A DNA stretch of 64,000 bases from Halorubrum aquaticum (lineage in GTDB: Archaea; Halobacteriota; Halobacteria; Halobacteriales; Haloferacaceae): the NCBI RefSeq assembly GCF_900113615.1, contig NZ_FOPZ01000006.1, positions 122,843 to 186,842 of the forward strand, written 5' to 3'. Below are positions 1-9,248 of the stretch, piece after piece. The notes below the pieces were generated by a model, which was not told where the DNA came from, ran no database searches, and worked only from the letters and a program-made list of their open reading frames with translations. Both the position numbers and the translations under genes were made by a program. Every line of letters begins with the position of its first letter. Positions within the stretch are counted from its first letter, which is position 1.

Positions 1-332
1 CGCCGGGCGCCACCGAGCGTCCCAATATCTGCCTCCGTGGGGGCGTCACCGTCCTCAATCGGAAGCCCGGGCAGCCCGCCACCGGCGCCAGTCGTGCTGC
101 TTCCGAGGTGGACGACGACAGTGTTCGACGGCTCGCTGCTCTCCATTTCGATCTCACCGCCTTCGCTGACGGTCTCCGGTTCGACGGCGTCCAACTGCCA
201 GTGATCGTCTGCGACAGGCTCAGTGTCTGGCGGCGCGGTATCAAGGACGGCGCCCCCGACAGCGGCGACGGCGACGACAGCGAGGAATATTAGCGCGAAA
301 GCACCAACCGTCGTTCGAACGTTCACACTCAT
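1..332 (-). CDS. Exported hypothetical protein, N-terminal part only
   Basis: The frame opens at an ATG at 332 and stays open to the window edge, so about 110 N-terminal residues are visible and the C-terminus is missing. It starts MSVNVRTTVGAFALIFLAVV, a single hydrophobic segment (about residues 9-29) that fits a signal peptide or membrane anchor, followed by an acidic extracytoplasmic stretch rich in Glu, Asp and Gly. Its ATG overlaps the TGA of the upstream SppA-like protease (ATGA overlap at 329-332), so the two are very probably co-transcribed and translationally coupled. No family was recognised. A plus-strand frame over 108-293 is a shadow of this gene. Confidence 0.7.
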   Translation of the reverse strand, partial: MSVNVRTTVGAFALIFLAVVAVAAVGGAVLDTAPPDTEPVADDHWQLDAVEPETVSEGGEIEMESSEPSNTVVVHLGSSTTGAGGGLPGLPIEDGDAPTEADIGTLGGAR

Positions 333-1441
333 GCGGTCTCACCCCCGCTCGTCGAGGCAGTTTCGTCGTGTTGTAGCTTGGTATCGTTGACGCCCGTCTC
401 ACTAGCGGTGTGGTCAGCGGGCAGTCGGCCGGTGTAACTCGTCATGACAACCTCCTCGCCAACGGTCTCATCCCACGTTTCAGGTGCTACTGCGAGAATG
501 AGATCGTAGTTAAGTTCGCCTTCGGATTCGTCGACGACGACAGTACCGTCTGCTTGTTGTAACAGCGGAATGCTCCTCGGAACGCGATTCTCGGTACGAC
601 GCGTATCGACCGCGTAGTCGTCAATACCGGCTTCGGCCGCGGCATCGGCGACTGCTCCATCGACAAAGCCAAATCGGTCCGCGAATCCGTTTTCAACGGC
701 TTCGGTTCCGAGGTATGCGTCGGCGTGCGCGATCGCTTCTCGGTCAAGTTCGATCTCTTCGCCGCGCTGTTCGATCACGTTCTCGATGAAGAGATTGGCG
801 AGCGTTTGTCGCCGTTCGCGCTGAGTATCAGGATCGCTACCTCGCTTGTCCGGCCCGGACGTCCCCGCGTTCGGCCCACTTGGAGCCGGCGCAGCCCCAG
901 CAACACCGACGCTGCCGACCGCCTGCGCAGACGGAGCAACGTAGATGCGATCGGCGGGCGCAATCGCGAGATACGCGCCAGACGCACCGAGCGTATCCAC
1001 TGCGGCGTATACCGGCATCACTGAAGCAGTACGGTCGACCGCAGCGTACATCCGTTCGCTCTGAGCTGGCAAGCCGCCACCGCTGTCGACTTCCAAGACG
1101 ACCGCCTGGATGGAGTCGTTCATGCGGGCGTCTCGGAGGTTGTCTTCGACGTGCTGTGCTGTCGACGAGTCTATCGCTCCGTCGATTTCGATCACAGCGA
1201 CGGTGCCGTCCGGACCGGTTACGGCGCCGTACACGCTGGGAGCGACGAACAGGCCCGCAGCAAGCGCCAGTATCACTGCGAAGCCAACGGCGTGTCGAGT
1301 GGTAATCCGGTCGATGACCGATCCCGACTCGGAACGTGGCGGAACGCGGTCTGAAGTCGGCGGCGAGTACCGCTCGGTTCGTGTGTCCGTATCCGGCGTC
1401 GATTCATCTGGAGGTTCTGCGGGGTCCTTCTCAGAACTCAT
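329..1441 (-). CDS. SppA-type signal peptide peptidase (S49 family)
   Basis: A membrane-bound Ser/Lys protease of family S49, which degrades cleaved signal peptides and membrane protein fragments. With the ATG at 1441 it is 370 aa: an acidic cytoplasmic N-terminus, one membrane segment (about 51-73), then the S49 domain starting at GTVAVIEIDGAI. The probable catalytic Ser154 lies in LGASGAYLAI and the general-base Lys199 in GPDKRGSDPDTQRE, the same spacing logic as the short Bacillus-type SppA. The frame also opens at 1549, but an AT-rich box (CTACAAATACG) about 30 nt upstream of 1441 supports a leaderless start there. The downstream exported protein overlaps its stop by ATGA, suggesting a small operon for envelope protein quality control. 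Confidence 0.85.
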   Translation of the reverse strand: MSSEKDPAEPPDESTPDTDTRTERYSPPTSDRVPPRSESGSVIDRITTRHAVGFAVILALAAGLFVAPSVYGAVTGPDGTVAVIEIDGAIDSSTAQHVEDNLRDARMNDSIQAVVLEVDSGGGLPAQSERMYAAVDRTASVMPVYAAVDTLGASGAYLAIAPADRIYVAPSAQAVGSVGVAGAAPAPSGPNAGTSGPDKRGSDPDTQRERRQTLANLFIENVIEQRGEEIELDREAIAHADAYLGTEAVENGFADRFGFVDGAVADAAAEAGIDDYAVDTRRTENRVPRSIPLLQQADGTVVVDESEGELNYDLILAVAPETWDETVGEEVVMTSYTGRLPADHTASETGVNDTKLQHDETASTSGGETA

Positions 1442-1594
1442 TGCGCTGTCCTCGCTCGGTCCCGCGGTCGTATTTGTAGGTTTTGTCGGTCTTGCATCGT
1501 CGAATCGATAGCGTGGTGATAGAGTACCGCTGTAGCTGCGTTGGGTCATACGGCAACCGATGCCGTCTGGTGAGGGTGGACGCGATGTTGGAAC

Positions 1595-2731
1595 TCATGA
1601 GTCTGACAGCGACTCGACGTCGCCGACGGTCACCCCCGTCAGTTCGGCATGTGGTGCGAATATATCGCCGTCGGCGGCAGTTTCTATTATTACAGTACGT
1701 CCGTGTCTGGAGACGGTTGCGTCAGTGAACGGGGACTCTCCCTCACGTGCGGCACGCGCAATCGCCTCTGCCGTTTCTCTGTCGAGCCGCTTCGGGTCGG
1801 CTACTGCGCCGTACCGAAACGTCGTCGTGGGAGTATCGGCGGTGCCATGCTGGCTTGTCGCGGGCGTGGCTGACAGAGACTCCGTATGCTTTGAGCCGTC
1901 TTGGGTCACACTACAAGCGACGCCAACTGCGGCTGCCGCATCAACCGCCGTCCGGAGCGCTTCCGGTGCGTCCGAGAGTGTGCGTCGTAGATACTCCCGC
2001 GTCTCTGTTCCTAGGTCAACACAGACCGTTGCGTCTCCGCGGAGTCGTGCCGGGAGCGGTCCGTAGTCTGTGTCTGTCCGTGAGTGCCCCGCATCGCGAC
2101 CGCTGATACCGGCGTCACGGTGGGCCACCGCGCTGCTGATCGATGTTGCGTGTCCGATGACAATCTCATCCGCGCGGACACCAAGCGCCGTGGTAGCGCG
2201 TTTCGATTTGAACCGCGTAAAGCCGGCCTTGGTGGCTGGCTCTTGGATGAGATCGGCGTCATGGGCAAGTTCTCGACGGAGTGTCTGTGCGTCGATATCA
2301 CCGACAACGACACCACAGCCCTCAGGGCCGTCTGTCGTGAGTACGGTTCCGCCAGCTACCTGCTGGAGTCGATCGAGTGATATACTGTCGTAGCGAGAGA
2401 GGAGCTCACGGATCGGGGCCGCAACCCTCTGTGGGACCCCCGTCATCGTTACTAGGCTCGGATCAAACCGCGCAGTAACCACGGTGTCAACTCCACGTGA
2501 TGTAACTGCGGCCGGCTTGTACACCCCGTTAGCAACCGCTGAGTGGAGTTGCTGCGGAGGGCTGTGCTTGGCCGAGCTACCAGCCGCCGCTCCTGTGTCA
2601 CCGGCTCCGTTGACTGCGAGCGTTCCAGCGGGCGGGGGTTCTGAAGTCAGTGCTCCAATGGGCCTACTAACACCGAGCCCAGTTGCCACGAGCGCACCTA
2701 AGCGCTTCGTGAACATCCGTTTGGAGGGCAT
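1595..2731 (-). CDS. Hypothetical exported haloarchaeal protein
   Basis: 378 aa. The N-terminus MPSKRMFTKRLGALVATGLGV looks like a basic, weakly hydrophobic signal sequence; no lipobox Cys or twin-Arg is seen. The rest is a soluble, Ala/Asp/Thr-rich domain without a motif I recognise. The start codon lies in the sequence ATGCCCTCCA, which recurs at other gene starts in this region, and an ATTATTAC box sits about 30 nt upstream, consistent with a leaderless transcript. It precedes the SppA-like gene on the same strand and could be its operon partner. Function unknown. Confidence 0.7.
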   Translation of the reverse strand: MPSKRMFTKRLGALVATGLGVSRPIGALTSEPPPAGTLAVNGAGDTGAAAGSSAKHSPPQQLHSAVANGVYKPAAVTSRGVDTVVTARFDPSLVTMTGVPQRVAAPIRELLSRYDSISLDRLQQVAGGTVLTTDGPEGCGVVVGDIDAQTLRRELAHDADLIQEPATKAGFTRFKSKRATTALGVRADEIVIGHATSISSAVAHRDAGISGRDAGHSRTDTDYGPLPARLRGDATVCVDLGTETREYLRRTLSDAPEALRTAVDAAAAVGVACSVTQDGSKHTESLSATPATSQHGTADTPTTTFRYGAVADPKRLDRETAEAIARAAREGESPFTDATVSRHGRTVIIETAADGDIFAPHAELTGVTVGDVESLSDS

Positions 2732-2865
2732 CGTTTCAGAAGACGTGCCCTCAGTAATAATGCTCCCAGACGCGTTTCAGGTTCGGAAGCACAATCGTTG
2801 GACGAGTGCCCATACAGCCAACGCAGAGAGGAACTGTAGAATCGAGTTACGGGAGCCGTCTACAG

Positions 2866-3288
2866 TTACTTTTCCAACTCTTCCAAGACCGAATCTTCTT
2901 CCAGATGCGATGGCGCGTCATCTCTGTCGGATTCGAGGAGTCGTTCGACTTTGTCTTCAAATTCCGCATCGCTGAGCTCTCCGGTGGCATATCGCTCTTG
3001 GAGTGTTGACAACGCATCATCCGCAGAGTCGGTGTTGGGACTGTCGCTCGGAACATCACCCGAATCCGCGGCTGCCCATAGCGGGTACTGTTCCGGGTCG
3101 TACTCGTCGGTATCGGGTGGTATCTCTTTAATCGCGAATTCAAGGACGCCAGATACGATCATCCCCGCGATCAGGGCCATGTACCACACCGCCGGAGTGA
3201 GCACATACACTCCGGTGACGGCCACAAACCCGGCCACAAGTGAGACCGGATGATCGTCCAGTTGATCGAATATGGAGGGCATCACCAT
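2866..3288 (-). CDS. SHOCT-domain membrane protein
   Basis: 140 aa with two hydrophobic segments (about residues 15-30 and 34-52), an acidic linker, and a C-terminal SHOCT motif (about 91-119, DALSTLQERYATGELSDAEF). SHOCT is a short helical module found at the C-terminus of many membrane-associated proteins and is thought to mediate oligomerisation; the exact role here is unknown. Translation can start at 3288 (MVMPS) or at the internal ATG at 3282, which again lies in an ATGCCCTCCA context. It is a single gene upstream of the exported hypothetical protein on the same strand. Confidence 0.8.
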   Translation of the reverse strand: MVMPSIFDQLDDHPVSLVAGFVAVTGVYVLTPAVWYMALIAGMIVSGVLEFAIKEIPPDTDEYDPEQYPLWAAADSGDVPSDSPNTDSADDALSTLQERYATGELSDAEFEDKVERLLESDRDDAPSHLEEDSVLEELEK

Positions 3289-3366
3289 ATCGACAATTAT
3301 GGGTCGCGGGCAAAATACATACGACTAAATGTTCTCCACCAAAGGCATACTACCAGCGTACAAAAC

Positions 3367-3432
3367 GCTGATGCCCCCGTTCCTCCGGCCCTCAAAGGAG
3401 GTTCGTCCCCGTAATCTGCGGAGGGCATCAGC
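3367..3432. repeat. 66-bp structured element with nested inverted repeats
   Basis: A perfect 10-bp inverted repeat (GCTGATGCCC at 3367-3376 against GGGCATCAGC at 3423-3432) encloses a second stem (CCTCC at 3382-3386 against GGAGG at 3397-3401). The gap between the SHOCT gene and the next small gene (3289-3511) holds nothing else recognisable. It could be a structured RNA, the end of a lost IS200/IS605-type element, or a terminator; I cannot choose between these from sequence alone. Confidence 0.5.
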
Positions 3433-3511
3433 AACTACATGTATGCTACCATTTCACAAAAATCGATCGACGCTCAGGCGCTCAGTGTGGACCCTGTGTA
3501 ACTAGGGTACG

Positions 3512-3709
3512 CTAAGACCGAAGATATGCCCCGCTACCGACACAGATCGTGGCGATGAGTAATAATCCACCACTGAGAACACCCCTCAGCCTACCTGAAA
3601 CTCCAGGGTTTTCGACGATGTTGAACGCCCCTTGAAACACGATTAGTTGGAATACTAGTAGAAGACTTCCCCCGGAGACCAACAACTGGCTCTTCGAGCT
3701 TCTGTCCAT
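3512..3709 (-). CDS. Small two-helix membrane protein
   Basis: 65 aa starting MDRSSKSQLLVSGGSLLLVF, with two hydrophobic segments (about 9-30 and 43-62) separated by a short polar loop with the residues VENPGVSGRLRG. The compact polar N-terminus and two clean helices argue for a real gene of the small membrane-protein kind common in this window. No family recognised. Nearest gene downstream on the minus strand is the SHOCT protein, across the structured element. Confidence 0.5.
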   Translation of the reverse strand: MDRSSKSQLLVSGGSLLLVFQLIVFQGAFNIVENPGVSGRLRGVLSGGLLLIATICVGSGAYLRS

Positions 3710-3867
3710 AGTTCAGCCAGCATCCGGCAATTGTATAGGTGTTATTCACGCTCTCTGGCTCGGAAACAGAAGAATAGTATCCGGTTCTCTGGCTAAATAT
3801 TTCTGATGAGCAACGTACTTAATCTGCCTCACGCCCAGCTACTCACCCTCAGCGCAGTTTCAGCGTG

Positions 3868-4362
3868 TTAGAATTTCCTTACAGCGGAAACTGCTGCAAA
3901 GAGAGTGAATACTCCACCAAGCACAATCGCGATAATCGGTGCGTTCGACGTTTGATCTTTCAAAAACGCATCTCCCGGCTGGTCAGGGGAAACATATGCG
4001 GTTGTCTGTGTACCCTGTTCGTACTCTTCAATGGCTGATTCGGCGCTTGACTGGGTTTCGTAGTTCTGTTCAATATCTGCTGGATAGATTTTTGTCCCAG
4101 TATATTCAGTTCCGTTATACGTGTACTCAAACTCAACCACCGGATCGAAATTCGCACCTGGGTTTGATGACGTTCCGCTGTCCGTCTCGATGTCGAGTTC
4201 GGTGATAGTCGCATCAACTTCGACTGACTCTCGAACTGCCTCCGACTGTTGAACGTAATCGTATCCCCCGTAACTGATGATAGCAATCCCAATGAGAATA
4301 TACAGCAACGCACCTTTGAGGCTATCGGGGCCCTTAATGTTCACACCTGAATCGTCGCTCAT
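3868..4362 (-). CDS. DUF3592-type membrane protein
   Basis: 164 aa from the ATG at 4362 (MSDDSGVNIKG); the frame extends upstream to 4449 but that extension is not hydrophobic or acidic like the rest. Architecture: one N-terminal helix (about 16-34) ending in SYGGYDYVQQS, an extracytoplasmic beta-rich domain with the signature FEYTYNGTEYTG and TAYVSPDQPGDAFL, and a C-terminal helix. This is the DUF3592 layout; the function of the family is not established. Two paralogues occur in the window at 9249-10220 and 26252-26695, the first sharing the GYGGYDYVQQS segment almost exactly. Confidence 0.8.
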   Translation of the reverse strand: MSDDSGVNIKGPDSLKGALLYILIGIAIISYGGYDYVQQSEAVRESVEVDATITELDIETDSGTSSNPGANFDPVVEFEYTYNGTEYTGTKIYPADIEQNYETQSSAESAIEEYEQGTQTTAYVSPDQPGDAFLKDQTSNAPIIAIVLGGVFTLFAAVSAVRKF

Positions 4363-4577
4363 ACTATCAATCACCACGAGGCCGCGTACAATGAGGAGAA
4401 TGTCGGACGTTGCTGCGGGGTTTAGCTGACTGTAGACGCATCTTCTCACACCACCGAGAGCGGTATAACAGACGAATCAGCGATACCCGCTGTATGCGTC
4501 GTCCGAATGTCCGATCGTTCTGTCGGAGGGCTGAATACATCAGGTCGTTTTTCAAACACCTAGTAACTAAAAATGGT

Positions 4578-4593
4578 GGCTCTGTTAAAAACC
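4578..4593 (+). repeat. Solo IS-end-like sequence GGCTCTGTTAAAAACC
   Basis: This 16-bp stretch matches the left end shared by the short elements at 6688, 26123 and 28531 (GGCTCTGTTGAAATCC) except for three bases. No matching right end is seen before the kinase gene that ends at 4811. Apart from this, the interval 4363-4810 holds no gene I can support. Confidence 0.4.
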
Positions 4594-4810
4594 ATTCAGC
4601 AGATGATATATCGTGATCCAGTCGTTGTCAATATGAGTTGCTAAGGATAGCAGCCCCACTCTGTAAGCGCAGAATGTGGGCTATGTGTCGAGAACAGAAC
4701 ACCTGTCGGCCTCAGATGAGTTTCCCGATAAAAGAGGCGACACCGTGGTCCAGATGGCCCATTCTGCTACGACGCTTGACACGCCTCACCCGAATGCTCT
4801 CTTTTGATTG

Positions 4811-6511
4811 TCACACGTCGGAGACTGCCACGTCTCTGAGGACAACCTCAACGGCTGTCCCGCCGAGATCACTCTCATCGAATGAGAGTGACCCGCCCAT
4901 GCTCTGGACGGCCCAGTTGGTCCCCCAGAGGCCCAAGCTACTGGCGTGTTCGAAGGGTGTCTCGCCGCCCCCCTCGATCACCGCCCGCTCTGACTCTGGT
5001 ATCCCTGGGCCATCGTCCGCGACGACGAGACGGACGTCCGCCCCCGTCCGTTCTACACGAACCACGACGCGTGGGGACTCCTCGTCGTTGTGTTCGACCG
5101 CGTTCTCAATGAGGTGATCGATCGCGTAACGGTACCGTTCCGGGTCGACATTTATTTTCACGTCAGGGGCAGTGACGGTCACGTCGGCGTTTACACCAGC
5201 CGTTGCGTCGGCGACGACATCTTCGAGAAACGGACGTAACCTGACTTCGGTTCGGTCGGCCGCGGACCGCTCCATGAGATCTTGGACCCGCCGTGCCTCC
5301 GCGCTCAGTGCGCTCAGTCTGTCCGCGCCGTCGATGGCCGGTGCGAGGCCGGCCTCCTCCGCGTGTGCCCGGATCACGTCTAGTTCGTTCCTGACATTAT
5401 GACGGAGGATGCGGTTGAGTACCGCCAGCCGCTGTCGCCTGATTTCGCGGTTCGTCACGTCGATCAACATAACGGTGTAACCGAACGTCTCCCCGTACTC
5501 GTCGACGAGCGACGAGACGCTCGGTTCGAACTGTCTGTGGCCCGCGGTTGTCCGGCAGGTGATGGTATTGAGTTCGGTCAGGGATGTCACCGAGTGATCC
5601 GTGACATCGGCCAGCGTCTGTGCGCCGCCGAACATTCGTTTGGCCGGTTCGTTGACTCGGACCACCCGTGCCTGGTCATCAAGGACGAAAATCGCCTCGT
5701 CAGTCTCTGTCAGTGCTGCCCGCTCACCCAGTCGCCGGGTCGCGGGGACGCGCGTCACTACATCGTAGTGAAAAATCCCTAGCGCGAGGCTGGCGGCGAC
5801 CACGAGAAACGTACTCCCGATCAGCACGTCGTTCAACAGCGGCGTCGCAGGGCGGGTCGTCTGAACGGTGAAAATGAACCCGGCGATCGGTATCACGACG
5901 AGGAGACTCTGGACCGTCGATAGTCGGTCGTGTCGATACGTCGCGACGACAACTCCCCCGATCAGTGCGAACACGAGGGTCAAGAGTACGAGTGTGGCCA
6001 CCGACTGAGCTGTTTCGAGCGTCTGGAGCGCCTCGGTACCCACCAGCGAGGTCGTGATCCATCCCTCCTGTATCAGTCGTCCGAAGAAGTTCACACCGAC
6101 GAGGATAGCCACGGCCAGCGTCACCGCGAGTACCCGTCCAGGTGTGATATATCGCCCGAGCCCGATGTACCGTGCTGCGAACATCATCCATGGAACCGCT
6201 AAAAGGAGGACTGCGGACCCCAATGGCAGGTTCTTGAGTGGCGTCGCCGCGTGTACCCCGGCGTATCCGACCCCGAGGAGCGACACCACCCCAGCGAGGA
6301 CAACGAACGGCCTGACGAGGCCGGTGCGGGCATCGCTCTGCCGGAGCCGTCGGTACGCCGTCACTCCCACTACCCCGGCGACACCGCCACTCACCGCTGG
6401 AATACCGACCCTGAACAGCGCCAGCGGATCGAGTTGAATCACCGTATCGTGTTGGATGGCTTCAGTATCAAAGCGGTTGTGGGCGGACCGCCTCCGGACG
6501 AAACCCGGCAA
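4811..6511 (-). CDS. Membrane-bound sensor histidine kinase (7TM-PAS-HisKA-HATPase)
   Basis: 566 aa. Seven or so membrane segments fill residues 30-250 (the histidine-kinase N-terminal 7TM type of sensor), followed by a PAS domain (about 262-352), a dimerisation/phospho-acceptor helix with His371 in RILRHNVRNEL, and a HATPase domain with N box LIENAVEHNDEE, G1 box DDGPGIP and G2-like SSLGLWGTNW. It should autophosphorylate on His371 in response to a membrane or cytoplasmic cue; the cue is unknown. A GTG at 6442 (start VIQLDPLAL) is an alternative start that would remove a basic extension. No response regulator is adjacent, as is common in haloarchaea. Related kinases lie at 7339-9015 and 37052-38845. 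Confidence 0.88.
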   Translation of the reverse strand: MPGFVRRRSAHNRFDTEAIQHDTVIQLDPLALFRVGIPAVSGGVAGVVGVTAYRRLRQSDARTGLVRPFVVLAGVVSLLGVGYAGVHAATPLKNLPLGSAVLLLAVPWMMFAARYIGLGRYITPGRVLAVTLAVAILVGVNFFGRLIQEGWITTSLVGTEALQTLETAQSVATLVLLTLVFALIGGVVVATYRHDRLSTVQSLLVVIPIAGFIFTVQTTRPATPLLNDVLIGSTFLVVAASLALGIFHYDVVTRVPATRRLGERAALTETDEAIFVLDDQARVVRVNEPAKRMFGGAQTLADVTDHSVTSLTELNTITCRTTAGHRQFEPSVSSLVDEYGETFGYTVMLIDVTNREIRRQRLAVLNRILRHNVRNELDVIRAHAEEAGLAPAIDGADRLSALSAEARRVQDLMERSAADRTEVRLRPFLEDVVADATAGVNADVTVTAPDVKINVDPERYRYAIDHLIENAVEHNDEESPRVVVRVERTGADVRLVVADDGPGIPESERAVIEGGGETPFEHASSLGLWGTNWAVQSMGGSLSFDESDLGGTAVEVVLRDVAVSDV

Positions 6512-6687
6512 CGAATGGATCGCTACAGACCGCGGTCACTCCCCGCTGACGCCGACGGTCAACGACAGCGGTGCGGTGTCGGAACTGACGGGCTGTCGTC
6601 GCCACAAGCGGGCCCTGTCGGCAGACGCGTCGGGCCCGAATCGAACGGCGTGGACGGGGTGTTGCTCGCCTTGGAACACTGCTAGCC

Positions 6688-7304
6688 GGCTCTGTTGAAA
6701 TCCTATTCTTCATACACATACACAGATGAAACAGCCGGTTGGTGAGAACTGCGTGTTTGTCAGGTTGGTAGTATTCGAGGCCGCGGACTAGGCTGGGGTA
6801 ACGCTGTAGACTCGCGTCCCAATATGATAGACCATACTGACTACATAGCCCAATACACCGAGCGTTGCGAGTACTGCTCCGATGAAGACCGCTGAGCCAC
6901 CCAAGCTAAGAATTCCACCCACACTTACGCCAGCAAGAGCAAATCCAAGAGCTCCAATCCCCGCAGTAAGGGCTGGTGCCCATGCTCCAATCTTCACAGC
7001 ACCGAGAGCAGTCACCCCCGCGATAATCGTGAAGATGAGTGGCGCGTAAAGACCAAGCGAGACGACATCCAATAGGACTGCCCAGTACGCTCCAGCTGAG
7101 AGAACGAACAGTCCGAGCGGCATGAGTATCGCTCTGAGTCTCACCTTTTCCATATACTCGGCGAACAGAGTGGGCGACAAATAACTTAGTGCTCTGTTTC
7201 ATGTAGAACGACACGCGCATGCTCTGTACTGAACGATTCTTGAGATTTCTGTACGGACTAGGACCCAGTTCAATATATTACTTTTTGAGGATTTCAACAA
7301 AGCC
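6688..7304. mobile_element. Short inverted-repeat element A carrying a membrane-protein gene
   Basis: The left end GGCTCTGTTGAAATCC (6688-6703) faces the right end GGATTTCAACAAAGCC (7289-7304). The first ~70 bp at the left also match elements B, C and D, and the right end shares the AT-rich TATNAC...GATTTCAACA run. The ends resemble those of IS6-family elements (inference from end sequence). No transposase is present; the only gene inside is the 130-aa membrane protein on the minus strand. No target duplication is visible at this copy. Confidence 0.6.
6788..7180 (-). CDS. Small polytopic membrane protein inside element A
   Basis: 130 aa, four hydrophobic segments, with a short cytoplasmic-looking N-terminus MSPTLFAEYMEKVRLRAILM. 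An ATG at 7153 (MEKVRLRAILMPLG) is an equally plausible start. The protein is almost wholly membrane-embedded, rich in Gly, Ala, Leu and Val, and has no recognisable family signature. It sits alone between the two IS-like ends at 6688 and 7304, so it looks like cargo of that element. Its start lies about 125 bp from the right end, as do the genes in element D and at 17741-17944. Confidence 0.65.
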   Translation of the reverse strand: MSPTLFAEYMEKVRLRAILMPLGLFVLSAGAYWAVLLDVVSLGLYAPLIFTIIAGVTALGAVKIGAWAPALTAGIGALGFALAGVSVGGILSLGGSAVFIGAVLATLGVLGYVVSMVYHIGTRVYSVTPA

Positions 7305-7338
7305 ACGGTCGGCTAAGGCTCCAGCTTCAATACGCCTG

Positions 7339-9015
7339 TCACCTACTGTGACTACCGTCTGAGTCTTGCGACATCGACTCTCTGTTCCGATAAAAACGAA
7401 CAACTACGGTAGTGCCTGTGGTACCAGTAGACTGAAACTCAAGTTCAGCGCCCAGTTGGCTTACTGCCCAATTAACGAACCAGAGTCCGACACCAAGTCC
7501 GTGCTCGAGTTGTGTTTCGCTCGATTCGGTCAATAAGTCACGTTCTCGGTCTGGGATCCCGGGACCATTGTCTGCGATGCGGAGCTGCGGGATATCATCA
7601 GCTGTCGTTTCGACCTCGATATCGACTCGTGCGGGGTCGTCTGAGTGAACGATAGCGTTCTCGACGAGTTCCGTCATGAGCCGGCGTACAACGGTTCGAT
7701 AGGAGGTCAATTGTAGCCGCTCCGGTGCGGTAACTGAGATGCTGCTATCCGGATAGTCATCGCGGGCCGTTGCGGCAACTTCGTGGGCGACAGCAGCAAT
7801 GTCGACCGTTGACGGAGCGCTAACGCTATCCGTCATAACTGCTTCAGCCTCCCGTGCCTTCCGACTGACCGAGGCAAGCTCGCTGGCACTATTTTGGATG
7901 GCTGCCCGGTGCGTGTCGTCTTCTATATGATCCGCATGCGCTAAGATCACGTCGAGTTTGTTCCGGGCGTTGTGTCGAAGTACGCGATTGAGTACTGAGA
8001 GCCGCTGTTCACGGGTTCGCTGATCGGTCACGTCTCGGAAGACAATTGTCCGCGCCACGGGCTCCTCGTCGCTGCCACTCGTGTCGCGTTCGACGTCGGA
8101 GACCGTGTATTGAAATTGACGTCGGCCCTTTGTCGTTTGGAGCGAGACGACCTCTGTGGTACCAGCTGATAGATCTCCCCCGTCGAATCCGTCAACGGCC
8201 GCGTCGAGTGGTGTCCCGATCACGTTTCGTGTCGTCCACCCGAACAAGCCTTCAGCTGTCACGTTGGCATCGAGGATATTTGCTTCCCAATCTACAACGA
8301 CAACCGCCTCCTGAAGCGATTCGACAACGCGTGACCGCGCGACATAATCTGCTTTCGGGAACCCCGTCAATACTGGATAGCGTTGAATCGCAACGGTAAG
8401 TAGCACTCCCGAAACTAACAATCCGCCTGTGACTCCATCGATAATAGAACTCCCGTCGAGCCAGCCCCCAATAACGTACGGTGCTGAGATTGCTCCCAGC
8501 TGGATCCCAACCTGTGTTCTTGAAACACGCCTGTGGTTCCAACCGTACCTGAGGAAGAGAAACGCTGCGTAGACGTAAATTATGAACAACAGGAACAGTT
8601 CAGTACCGACGAGTGACGCGAGTGAGCGACGGATCTCCTCTCTCGTTGGGTCACCCTCGAACGTGGCCGCTGCCCCAATCAGCGGGAGCGCAAGGAGAAC
8701 AAACAACGCCCCTCGGAGGGAAGTAAAGCCTGTCTCTCGACCGATATATCCAAGCACATAGACCAGCCATATCGCGGGAAGAAACACAACAGGCACAACC
8801 TGCGCGATAGCAGCCAAATTCGATCCGACCCCCCACGCGTTCGGAAACTCAGAGATCAGCGAGAGCAGTGCCCATAGTAACAGACTGCCGCTCATGAGCG
8901 CAAAGGGGACCGCATTTGGCGGGGATCGATCCTTCGCAGTTTGCCATGTTACCCACGTCAGGAGGCCTACAGCAACGACATCAACGGCAACTGAGAGTCC
9001 TAATGAGAGTAGCAT
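7339..9015 (-). CDS. Membrane-bound sensor histidine kinase (7TM-PAS-HisKA-HATPase)
   Basis: 558 aa. An N-terminal region of seven hydrophobic segments (residues 1-215) is followed by PAS (about 225-330), the phospho-acceptor helix with His348 in RVLRHNARNKL, and a HATPase domain with ELVENAVIHSDD, DNGPGIPDRERD and LGVGLWFVNWAV. It has the same architecture as the kinase at 4811-6511, separated from it only by element A, so the two may be an old tandem duplication later split by the insertion (inference). The upstream sequence contains ATGCCCTCCACC in another frame just before the ATG at 9015. No cognate regulator is adjacent. Confidence 0.88.
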   Translation of the reverse strand: MLLSLGLSVAVDVVAVGLLTWVTWQTAKDRSPPNAVPFALMSGSLLLWALLSLISEFPNAWGVGSNLAAIAQVVPVVFLPAIWLVYVLGYIGRETGFTSLRGALFVLLALPLIGAAATFEGDPTREEIRRSLASLVGTELFLLFIIYVYAAFLFLRYGWNHRRVSRTQVGIQLGAISAPYVIGGWLDGSSIIDGVTGGLLVSGVLLTVAIQRYPVLTGFPKADYVARSRVVESLQEAVVVVDWEANILDANVTAEGLFGWTTRNVIGTPLDAAVDGFDGGDLSAGTTEVVSLQTTKGRRQFQYTVSDVERDTSGSDEEPVARTIVFRDVTDQRTREQRLSVLNRVLRHNARNKLDVILAHADHIEDDTHRAAIQNSASELASVSRKAREAEAVMTDSVSAPSTVDIAAVAHEVAATARDDYPDSSISVTAPERLQLTSYRTVVRRLMTELVENAIVHSDDPARVDIEVETTADDIPQLRIADNGPGIPDRERDLLTESSETQLEHGLGVGLWFVNWAVSQLGAELEFQSTGTTGTTVVVRFYRNRESMSQDSDGSHSR

Positions 9016-9248
9016 TGGTGGAGGGCATTCGCTTTCGGATTTTTAGATGGAACAGCGTTGAACCGCTGGGCAGTTACTGATGTCATTGCGGTCACTCACG
9101 CTGGTTGTTCAACTGATTCATCCATAATTTGATTATGTCTGTTACTGGTCCGGAAACACAAATACGTCGAGCGATCAGCGGACTGCTGTTGCTACTGGTG
9201 AAACACTCCGTTTACCCTTATTTGTCTTCTTGAAAAGGCTCAGGTAAA

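Noticed and set aside
725..1511. Several plus-strand frames over the SppA-like gene
   Set aside because: Antisense shadows of a high-GC coding region; the minus-strand frame has clear S49 motifs.
6688..9015. Kinases flanking element A as cargo of a composite transposon
   Set aside because: No second copy of the element outside the kinases and no target duplication; insertion between two older tandem kinases is simpler.
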